Origin: Alphaproteobacteria bacterium
GTDB taxonomy: Bacteria > Pseudomonadota > Alphaproteobacteria > UBA8366
Assembly: GCA_018665505.1 (NCBI GenBank)
Contig: JABJCS010000671.1
Span: forward strand, 1 to 16,110
DNA: 16,110 nucleotides
Direction of reading: 5' to 3'
Below, in pieces: positions 7,003 to 13,198 of this stretch (within the stretch, counting starts at the first letter, position 1; each line of letters starts with the position of its first letter). Position numbers and translations under genes: made by a program. Below the pieces are notes generated by a model. It did no database searches, was not told the origin of the DNA, and was given only the letters and a program-made list of their open reading frames with translations.

Positions 7003-8181
7003 TCAGGCGGTGAATTCCTGGTCGGTGACGTCGAAGCCGTAGAGCCACATATGGGCGTCGCGGTGGCTGTTGAGGCGTTCTTCCAGATCGTCGACATCGG
7101 GATTGTGGAAGAAGGTCATGTTCTCGCGTGCCATGCGTTGGACGATGGCGGTGCGCTCGCGGCGCAAATCTTCGTAGCGCCGCAAAGCCGCAACGGGGTC
7201 CGCGTTCTCCTGCAGGCAGCGCATCAATGTTTGCGCATCCTCGATCCCCATCACCGCTCCTTGTGCCATGAAGGGCAGCATCGGATGGCAAGCGTCACCG
7301 AGGAGCGCGATGCGACCTTCCGACCAGCGCGGCATCGGATCGCGGTCGAACAGCCCCCAACGAAAACAGCGCTCGGCGCTTCTAATGAGCACTTTCAGGT
7401 CTTCGTGCCAGGCGTCGAAATCGCGGAGAAAATCTACTTGGTCGCCTTCCGCCGACCAAGATTCAGCCGACCAGTCTTGACCCTCCAGCACACCGACGCA
7501 ATTCACCAGTTCGCCACGGCGCAGATAGTAATGGACGAAATGCCCGCCTTGCCCGATCCAGTTGGAAGCGACTGGTCGGACGTGATTCGTCGGCAGGCGT
7601 TCCACCGGGATCGTCGCGCGCCAGGCAATGCAGCCCGTGAAGTGCGGATCGTCGGCCCCGAACAGCGTCTCCCGCACGGCGGAATGGATGCCGTCGCAGC
7701 CGATCAGCACATCGCCGGAGACGGTCTCGCCGCCTGCCGTGATCGCGCGGACACCATCGCCATCCTGCTCGATCCGCACGACCTTCGCATTGAGGCGAAC
7801 CGCGTCCGGTGCCGTTTGCCGGACGGCGGCTTCCAGCACACCGTGAAAATCCGCCCGGTGCATATGGTAGTACGGAAAACCGAACCGCTCGACACTGGCA
7901 TCACCAAGCGGGCGGGTGATCAAGATCTTTCCAGTCTGCCAGTGGCGCATCTCTCCGCTCTCCGGATGGAAGGCGACTTTTGCCAGCGCTTCTTCCAGAC
8001 CAAGGTGATGCAGAACCCGCGCGCCGTTAGCGCTGATCTGAATGCCGGCCCCAACCTCGCCTAGCTTTGAGGCCTGTTCCAGGACGGTGACGTCGAACCC
8101 CTCCCGCAACAGAGAGAGCGCCAGCGTTAGGCCACCCAGACCGGCGCCGATAATGATGATTTTTTGTGAAGGTTTCGCCAT
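7003..8181 (-). CDS. FAD-dependent monooxygenase (salicylate hydroxylase type)
   Basis: A 392-residue single-component flavin hydroxylase of the group A aromatic monooxygenases. The N-terminal GAGLGG (12-17) binds the ADP part of FAD. GCDGIHSAVR (161-170) is the DG motif contacting FAD and NAD(P)H. GDACHPMLPFMAQGA (295-309) is the GD motif binding the FAD ribityl chain. Full length and intact. Similarity by eye is strongest to salicylate 1-hydroxylase and 3-hydroxybenzoate 6-hydroxylase type enzymes, so hydroxylation of an aromatic acid using NAD(P)H and O2 is likely; the substrate cannot be read from the sequence. The five residues at about 236-245 repeat imperfectly (WSAES/WSAEG). No Shine-Dalgarno sequence precedes the ATG. 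It lies upstream of lpdA on the same strand with a 74-bp gap and diverges from the DUF350 gene. Confidence 0.87.
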   Translation of the reverse strand: MAKPSQKIIIIGAGLGGLTLALSLLREGFDVTVLEQASKLGEVGAGIQISANGARVLHHLGLEEALAKVAFHPESGEMRHWQTGKILITRPLGDASVERFGFPYYHMHRADFHGVLEAAVRQTAPDAVRLNAKVVRIEQDGDGVRAITAGGETVSGDVLIGCDGIHSAVRETLFGADDPHFTGCIAWRATIPVERLPTNHVRPVASNWIGQGGHFVHYYLRRGELVNCVGVLEGQDWSAESWSAEGDQVDFLRDFDAWHEDLKVLIRSAERCFRWGLFDRDPMPRWSEGRIALLGDACHPMLPFMAQGAVMGIEDAQTLMRCLQENADPVAALRRYEDLRRERTAIVQRMARENMTFFHNPDVDDLEERLNSHRDAHMWLYGFDVTDQEFTA

Positions 8182-8279
8182 ATGAATAAATGTGGGCCGA
8201 TCTTACTTCTCCGCTAGCGTTTTAAGCGGGTCGTACTACCCTTACAGGCAAAACCATCGTCGCGAGGAAGAAATATTTC
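8182..8279. promoter_or_regulatory. Divergent intergenic region with palindrome
   Basis: This 98-bp gap separates the divergently transcribed monooxygenase and DUF350 genes, so both promoters probably lie here or just inside the 5' ends. It contains the 8-bp palindrome CGCTAGCG (8212-8219) and an overlapping hairpin CCGCT/AGCGG (8211-8215 with 8225-8229). GAGGAAG, just before the DUF350 ATG, is a clear ribosome-binding site. No -35/-10 pair close to consensus stands out on either strand. An operator function for the palindrome is only a suggestion. Confidence 0.35.
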
Positions 8280-8693
8280 ATGGAAGCCGTTCTCGAGAGT
8301 CTTACCGCCGGGTTCCCGGTTCTGTTACTGCATTTTCTCGTGACCGTCACGATGCTGGCCGTGGGGGTCGTGATTTATCTTTGGATGACGCCGTATCCGG
8401 AACTGGAGTTGATCCGGAACGGAAACATCGCGGCGGCTATCTCCTTGGGCGCGGCAATCTTGAGTTTGGCGATCCCTTTGGCGTTCTCCATGTCGGTCAG
8501 CGTCAGCGTTATCGATATTATCGCCTGGGGATTGGTGACCTTGGCCATCTTGTTGATTGTCTATCGAGTAATCGACTTCCTCATGAAGGACCTGCCGAAG
8601 CGGATCGAGGACGGCGAGATGGGCCCGGCTCTTCTCCTGGCGTCTGTGAAGCTTGGTGTTGCCGCGATCACCGCTGCCGCCGTGTCGGGTTAA
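8280..8693 (+). CDS. DUF350 family membrane protein
   Basis: A 137-residue integral membrane protein with four predicted helices (about 13-35, 50-72, 77-99, 114-135). It carries the DUF350 signature: a charged segment followed by GNIAAAISLGA (48-58) at the start of helix 2 and a Pro-Leu in that helix (66-67). The second half repeats the pattern less exactly (IEDGEMGPALLLASVKLG, 109-126), consistent with the known internal duplication of this family (E. coli YjfL is a member). Its molecular function is unknown. AGGAAG about 10 bp upstream supports the ATG. It leads a plus-strand trio; the protease gene begins 19 bp after its stop. Confidence 0.85.
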   Translation: MEAVLESLTAGFPVLLLHFLVTVTMLAVGVVIYLWMTPYPELELIRNGNIAAAISLGAAILSLAIPLAFSMSVSVSVIDIIAWGLVTLAILLIVYRVIDFLMKDLPKRIEDGEMGPALLLASVKLGVAAITAAAVSG

Positions 8694-8712
8694 GAGTGAA
8701 AGAGCTCCTCCG

Positions 8713-9600
8713 GTGAAACGTCTTTGGTACATATTTCTGCCCGCGCTCGCGGTGCAGATATATCTGTTCTATTTCAATCAGGATGATCGGTCGGAGTTCC
8801 GTCGACCCGCGCCGGAGCGAATAGCCCCCGCCCCAGTTCTCCGCGGCGGTGAGGAAGGTGCCATTTTGCGGTCACGCTCGCGTCTCGATCCAGCCTTTAC
8901 GGTCGATGTCGGTGACAAAGGTAACAGCACAGGCACAGCGTTCTCGATCCGGGACGATGGCGCGTGGTTCACGGCGCGGCATGTGGTCGATGGTTGCGAT
9001 CAAGTCGGCTTGCGGGTCGGCCCCCGCAAAGCCGTGAAGGTGCAGCGCGTGCAATCACATCCAAGCGCCGATATCGCCGTGATCTGGACACGCGGCGGCA
9101 AACCGGCGATTTCCATTGCGCGTGAAGAGTTGCGGCTCAATCAACCGGGCTATCATGTGGGCTATCCCGAAGGAAAACTGGGACAGGTGGTCAGCAGTCT
9201 GATCGGACGCCGCAATATGCGGACGGTCGGGCGGTACCGGCAAACCGAGCCGGTCGTCGCGTGGGTCGAACGTGCGCGCCATCCGAGGACGAAGTCCTTG
9301 GGTGGCATTAGTGGCGGGCCTGCCTTAAACGCGGCGGGGGAAATCATCGGCGTGACCGTGGCGGCGAGCAAACGGCGAGGCCGTGTCTTCACCACTGCGC
9401 CGGTGACGATGGATGCAATGTTGTCGATGGCAAAAGTCCGCCCCGACGGGCAACCCTCGGGCGGCCTCACCGCTGCGGGTCCAAGTGACAAGGATTATGT
9501 CCGCTACGGCGAAACTTTGCGGGCCAAATTGACCGTCGCAAAAGTGCTGTGCCTCGTCGACGGGCCGTCCCGCCGGCGTCCCGCGCGGCGCGGCTCCTGA
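8713..9600 (+). CDS. Membrane-anchored trypsin-like serine protease
   Basis: A 295-residue protein counted from GTG 8713. That start is chosen because purine-rich AAAGAG lies 9-10 bp upstream and it opens directly into VKRLWYIFLPALAVQIYLF, a basic N-terminus plus hydrophobic signal anchor. Starting at TTG 8653 would add 20 non-conserved residues inside the DUF350 gene. The body is a chymotrypsin-fold protease of the S1/HtrA type with a complete triad: H90 (FTARHVVDGC), D120 (SADIAVIWT) and S200 (GGISGGPALN). The signal anchor places the catalytic domain in the periplasm. No PDZ domain follows, unlike DegP/DegS, and the C-terminus is arginine-rich (SRRRPARRGS). The substrate is unknown. It lies between DUF350 and the nucleoside transporter, 7 bp before the latter. 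Confidence 0.85.
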   Translation: MKRLWYIFLPALAVQIYLFYFNQDDRSEFRRPAPERIAPAPVLRGGEEGAILRSRSRLDPAFTVDVGDKGNSTGTAFSIRDDGAWFTARHVVDGCDQVGLRVGPRKAVKVQRVQSHPSADIAVIWTRGGKPAISIAREELRLNQPGYHVGYPEGKLGQVVSSLIGRRNMRTVGRYRQTEPVVAWVERARHPRTKSLGGISGGPALNAAGEIIGVTVAASKRRGRVFTTAPVTMDAMLSMAKVRPDGQPSGGLTAAGPSDKDYVRYGETLRAKLTVAKVLCLVDGPSRRRPARRGS

Positions 9601-9607
9601 GCGCCGG

Positions 9608-10858
9608 ATGTTCTCGGTTCTACAAAGCATTTTGGGGCTCGGTGTCTTCATCGCCATCGCTTGGGCTATCAGTGAAGATCGCCATCGGATGCCGTGGCGG
9701 ACGGTAATTGCCGGGCTCCTGTTACAAGTCGCGCTCGCGTTGCTGCTGATTAAGTTGCCGGCGTCCCACGTTGTATTCCAATGGTTGGGCGACGGCGTCG
9801 CGGTGTTACAGGAAGCCACCCAGGCCGGCACCGCGTTCGTCTTCGGCTATCTCGGCGGCGGCGATCTGCCGTTCGATGCCGCGGTGCCGGGCAGCTCGTT
9901 CATCCTCGCTTTTCAGGCGTTACCTTTGGTTTTGGTGATCAGTGCGATGACCGCACTGCTCTATTATTGGCGCATCCTGCCGGGATTGGTGCGCGTATTC
10001 TCCCGTCTGCTGGAGCGTGTGATGGGGATCGGCGGTGCCGGCGGAATCGTGGCGGCAGCGAATGTCTTTATTGGCATGATTGAGGCGCCGCTGTTGATCC
10101 GACCATATTTGGCGCGCCTCGACCGCAGCGACCTCTTCCTGGTGATGAGTTGTGGCATGGCGACCATCGCCGGGACGGTGTTGGTGCTCTATGCGGTGAT
10201 ACTGCAAGGCGTCATCCCCGACCCGGCCGGACATTTGTTGACGGCGTCACTGATGAATGCACCTGCCGCCATCGTCATGGCCAAGGTGATGATTCCCGGT
10301 GCCACCTCCGTCGAGGCGGAGGTGCTGGATATTCCCCGCTCCGATGACGCCAGCGCCATGGATGCGATCGCGCGCGGCGCCATCGAGGGAGCGGGATTGC
10401 TTATCAATGTGATCGCGATGTTGATCGTCTTGGTGGCCTTGGTGTATCTCGCCAACGTGGTTATTGGGTTGCTGCCGTTGGTCGATGGTGAAGCCTTGAG
10501 CCTGCAACGTATCCTTGGTTGGATCATGGCGCCATTCGTCTGGCTTGCCGGGGTGCCTTGGCAGGACGCTGTTGCGGCAGGCGGTTTGATGGGCATCAAG
10601 ACGGTGCTAAACGAGCTCCTCGCCTATGTCGAGCTGGCCAAGATGGGTGCAGGAGATTTGGCGCCCCGGACACGTTTAATCATGAGCTACGCACTCTGCG
10701 GCTTCGCCAATCTCGGTAGTCTCGGTATCATGATCGGCGGTCTGGCGACCATCGTGCCTGAACGTCGCGCCGAGATCGCCGGATTGGGCATGCGCTCCAT
10801 ACTGGCCGGTACTTTGGCGACACTATCGACGGCTGCCGTGGTAGGGATTGTTTATTGA
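9608..10858 (+). CDS. Concentrative nucleoside transporter (CNT/NupC family)
   Basis: A 416-residue polytopic inner-membrane protein of the CNT family, which imports nucleosides with H+ or Na+. The N-terminal helices, the re-entrant HP1 segment with EAPLLIRPYL (159-168), the family motif G-x-K-x3-N-E-x2-A-Y at 329-340 (GIKTVLNELLAY) and GFANLGSLGIMIGG (365-378) are all present; full length. Ribose-contacting residues known from Vibrio cholerae CNT are retained (E336, N368, S371). The HP1 residues contacting the base (G-Q-T-E in characterised members) read G-M-I-E here (156-159), so substrate preference may differ from a classical uridine carrier. The start at 9608 follows the protease stop by 7 bp with only a weak ribosome-binding site, which suggests translational coupling. 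It converges on the decarboxylase-like gene with an 18-bp gap. Confidence 0.88.
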   Translation: MFSVLQSILGLGVFIAIAWAISEDRHRMPWRTVIAGLLLQVALALLLIKLPASHVVFQWLGDGVAVLQEATQAGTAFVFGYLGGGDLPFDAAVPGSSFILAFQALPLVLVISAMTALLYYWRILPGLVRVFSRLLERVMGIGGAGGIVAAANVFIGMIEAPLLIRPYLARLDRSDLFLVMSCGMATIAGTVLVLYAVILQGVIPDPAGHLLTASLMNAPAAIVMAKVMIPGATSVEAEVLDIPRSDDASAMDAIARGAIEGAGLLINVIAMLIVLVALVYLANVVIGLLPLVDGEALSLQRILGWIMAPFVWLAGVPWQDAVAAGGLMGIKTVLNELLAYVELAKMGAGDLAPRTRLIMSYALCGFANLGSLGIMIGGLATIVPERRAEIAGLGMRSILAGTLATLSTAAVVGIVY

Positions 10859-10876
10859 GTGCCACTGGCAGGCAAA

Positions 10877-11854
10877 CTAGGTGTCGAGTAATTCTGGCGC
10901 GAACAGCTCTTCCGGGGAGAGTGATCCCGCGAGAAGCTCCTGTTTTTCTAAGTACCGAAGAAACACATTAAAATCCTTGCGGTTGGCCCTATAGCCGTAA
11001 GGCCAAGGGTCGCGGCCCAGAGCGGCGAAGCTCGCCTCTATTTCTGGCACGAGCCAGGGTACCATCACCGACAGCGCGTCGATGTCGTAGAGGCGGGCAA
11101 GCGATGTTTCTTTCGCCGCCGAGAACGCATCGTAAAGTGCCTGGGCCGTTGACGGGTCGCGGTCATATATCTCGCGGCGCACCACGAGCAAATGCATGAT
11201 CGGAAAGATACCGGAGGCGTCGTAATAGGCGCGCTCCGCGGCCTTTACGTCGGGAAACAGATAGCGCAACCCGCCGCTCTCCTTGCCCTCGGGCATGCGC
11301 GTCGTGATCAAGGCATCGATATCGCCGGCAAGCAGAGCACTGTTGAGACTTTGGTCTTCCGGTAGGTCCGTGACGCTATACCCGTCCGGTAACAGCAACG
11401 GCATTTTCTCGCCGCGCGCACCTGGTTGGTTGACGCCGCCCCGGACCCATTCGACCGCTTTCGGATCGACACCATGATATTCGTCGAGAATGCCACGCAT
11501 CCAGACGACGGCCGTCATTTGGTATTCGGGGATACCGATCCGGGCACCCGCCAATTGTTCCGGCGTCTCGATCTCGGACCCCTTGCGCACGAAGACGCAG
11601 CCGTGGCGAAACATGCGCGAGACAAAAACGGGGATGCCGACAAAGGGCCGCTCGCCGCGTGACATCAGGATGCAATAGGCGGCGAAGGACATCTCAGTGA
11701 CGTCGAAGGCGCCGTCCTGCAGCGCACGCCGAAAGATACCGATGGGGGACGAGCGGTCGAATGTGAGGTTGAGCGCCGGCGTCGGCACGTCGCCGAGCAG
11801 CAACGGCAGCATGCGGTCGTTGGTGGAAATGCCGACGGTGAGGGATCTGGTCAT
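10877..11854 (-). CDS. 4,5-dihydroxyphthalate decarboxylase-like protein (periplasmic-binding-protein fold)
   Basis: A 325-residue protein resembling the Pht5 (4,5-dihydroxyphthalate decarboxylase) family, which shares the type-2 periplasmic-binding-protein fold and is often annotated as an ABC substrate-binding protein. Recognisable segments are FDVTEMSFAAYCILMSRG (50-67), GIPVFVSRMFRHGCVFVRKG (73-92), and GIPEYQMTAVVWMRGIL (108-124). The protein begins directly with the first strand (MTRSLTVGIST), has no signal peptide or lipobox, and is not next to ABC permease or ATPase genes. A cytosolic enzyme, probably an aromatic-acid decarboxylase, is therefore more likely than a transport receptor; the substrate is unknown. 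It starts 36 bp after the odhB stop on the same strand and is probably cotranscribed with odhAB. The ribosome-binding site is weak (GGGGC). Confidence 0.75.
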   Translation of the reverse strand: MTRSLTVGISTNDRMLPLLLGDVPTPALNLTFDRSSPIGIFRRALQDGAFDVTEMSFAAYCILMSRGERPFVGIPVFVSRMFRHGCVFVRKGSEIETPEQLAGARIGIPEYQMTAVVWMRGILDEYHGVDPKAVEWVRGGVNQPGARGEKMPLLLPDGYSVTDLPEDQSLNSALLAGDIDALITTRMPEGKESGGLRYLFPDVKAAERAYYDASGIFPIMHLLVVRREIYDRDPSTAQALYDAFSAAKETSLARLYDIDALSVMVPWLVPEIEASFAALGRDPWPYGYRANRKDFNVFLRYLEKQELLAGSLSPEELFAPELLDT

Positions 11855-11890
11855 GGAGCCCCGTCGAAGGGTGAGCGTGCTAACCGGAAG

Positions 11891-13159
11891 CTAAACGTCG
11901 ATCAACAGTCGCTGTGGATCCTCGATGCATTCCTTCAGGCGCACCAGGAAGGTGACTGCCTCACGGCCGTCGACGATACGGTGATCGTAGCTCAACGCCA
12001 GATACATCATGCTGCGGATCTTGATTTCGTCGCCGATCACCATCGGGCGTTTTTGAATCTTATGCATGCCGAGGATCGCCGATTGTGGCGGGTTCAAGAT
12101 TGGCATCGACATCAACGATCCATAGACGCCGCCGTTAGAAATCGTGAAGGTGCCGCCGGTCATCTCGGCCACGGTCAGTTTGCCGTCGCGGGCGCGGCGT
12201 CCGAATTCACCGATTGTGCGCTCGATATCCGCGAAGGTCATCGTGTCCGCATCGCGCAGCACCGGCACCACGAGGCCTTGTGGTGTGCCGACCGCAACGC
12301 CGATATCGTAATAGTTCTTATAGACGATTTGGTCGCCGTAGATTTCCGCGTTGACGGCGGGTAGTTCTTGGAGCGCCAGGGTGCTCGCCTTCACGAAGAA
12401 GCTGAGAAAGCCGAGGCGCACACCGTGTTTTTTCTCGAAGGCATCGCGATACTCCGAGCGCAACGCCATCAAGCTCGTCATATCCACCTCGTTATAGGTG
12501 GTGAGAATCGCGGCAGTGTTCTGTGCTTCCTTGAGGCGTTGCGCGATACGTTGGCGCAAACGCGACATCTTGACGATTTCCTCGCGCGGGTCCTCGGCTC
12601 GGGGCGGTAGTTCGGCGGTGGGAACGGTGCCGCTCGTGGGAGCCGTGGACATCGCGCGGGCCGGTGCTGGTTTCGCGGCGGCAGGAGCCGTGATGCCACC
12701 CTTGGCGATGAAGGCCTCGACGTCGCCCTTGGTGAGTTGGCCTTTCTTACCGGTTGCTGAGATGGCAGCGGGATCGAGCTTATTATCGTCGATCAGTTTG
12801 CGAACGGCGGGGGAGAGCTTGCCGTCCGATTCAGAGGCTGCAGGCACCGGCGCTGGTGCGGGTTCAGGCGCTGGTGCCGCCAGTACTTCCGCTTGCGGAG
12901 CGGCGGCGGCGCTTGCAGTGGCACTTTCGTCGAGGCTGCCGAGCAGGGCACCGACTGCGACTTCCGCGCCGTCAGAGGCCGCGATTTCGGTCAGAACACC
13001 CGCCGACGGAGCGGGTACCTCGACCGTGACCTTGTCGGTCTCCAGTTCGACCAACGGCTCGTCTACCTCGACGGATTCGCCGACATTCTTGAACCATTTG
13101 AGGACGGTCGCCTCCGACACCGATTCGCCGAGGGCGGGGACCATGATTTGAACCGACAT
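11891..13159 (-). CDS. odhB: Dihydrolipoamide succinyltransferase, E2 of 2-oxoglutarate dehydrogenase
   Basis: A full-length 422-residue E2 that transfers the succinyl group from the E1-bound intermediate to CoA via lipoate, forming the core of the cytosolic 2-oxoglutarate dehydrogenase complex. An N-terminal lipoyl domain (1-77) has lipoyl-lysine K43 in [12 protein letters not shown]. An Ala/Pro linker spans about 78-110 and a peripheral subunit-binding domain about 114-151 ([14 protein letters not shown]). A second Ala/Pro linker leads to the catalytic acyltransferase domain (about 190-422), with the active-site H393 and D397 in SYDHRIVDG. The single lipoyl domain and the [16 protein letters not shown] entry to the catalytic domain identify a succinyltransferase rather than a pyruvate E2. 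AGGAAAGG precedes the ATG at a suitable distance. It lies 39 bp after odhA and is cotranscribed with it. Confidence 0.96.
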   Translation of the reverse strand: MSVQIMVPALGESVSEATVLKWFKNVGESVEVDEPLVELETDKVTVEVPAPSAGVLTEIAASDGAEVAVGALLGSLDESATASAAAAPQAEVLAAPAPEPAPAPVPAASESDGKLSPAVRKLIDDNKLDPAAISATGKKGQLTKGDVEAFIAKGGITAPAAAKPAPARAMSTAPTSGTVPTAELPPRAEDPREEIVKMSRLRQRIAQRLKEAQNTAAILTTYNEVDMTSLMALRSEYRDAFEKKHGVRLGFLSFFVKASTLALQELPAVNAEIYGDQIVYKNYYDIGVAVGTPQGLVVPVLRDADTMTFADIERTIGEFGRRARDGKLTVAEMTGGTFTISNGGVYGSLMSMPILNPPQSAILGMHKIQKRPMVIGDEIKIRSMMYLALSYDHRIVDGREAVTFLVRLKECIEDPQRLLIDV

Positions 13160-13198
13160 ATGTCGAGCCTTTCCTGATAGAGCCTTCTTGATTTGAGC

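Noticed and set aside
7430..7480. Short tandem repeat encoding WSAES/WSAEG in the monooxygenase
   Set aside because: Only two imperfect copies of a five-residue unit, in frame and in a surface-type segment; most likely a small neutral duplication.
7051..8064. 337-codon plus-strand open frame
   Set aside because: It is exactly antisense to the FAD monooxygenase, whose FAD and NAD(P)H motifs are intact. The plus-strand translation has no recognisable domain, and long mirror frames are common in GC-rich DNA.
8653..8712. TTG 8653 as the protease start
   Set aside because: It lies inside the DUF350 coding region and adds 20 residues unlike a signal sequence. GTG 8713 gives a proper signal anchor and has a purine-rich site upstream.
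10877..11854. Typical ABC transporter solute-binding protein
   Set aside because: There is no signal peptide or lipobox and no adjacent permease or ATPase genes; the sequence resembles the Pht5 enzyme group.
12498..13151. 217-codon plus-strand open frame rich in Ser, Ala and Gly
   Set aside because: Antisense to the Ala/Pro linker and lipoyl domain of odhB; the composition merely mirrors that low-complexity sequence.
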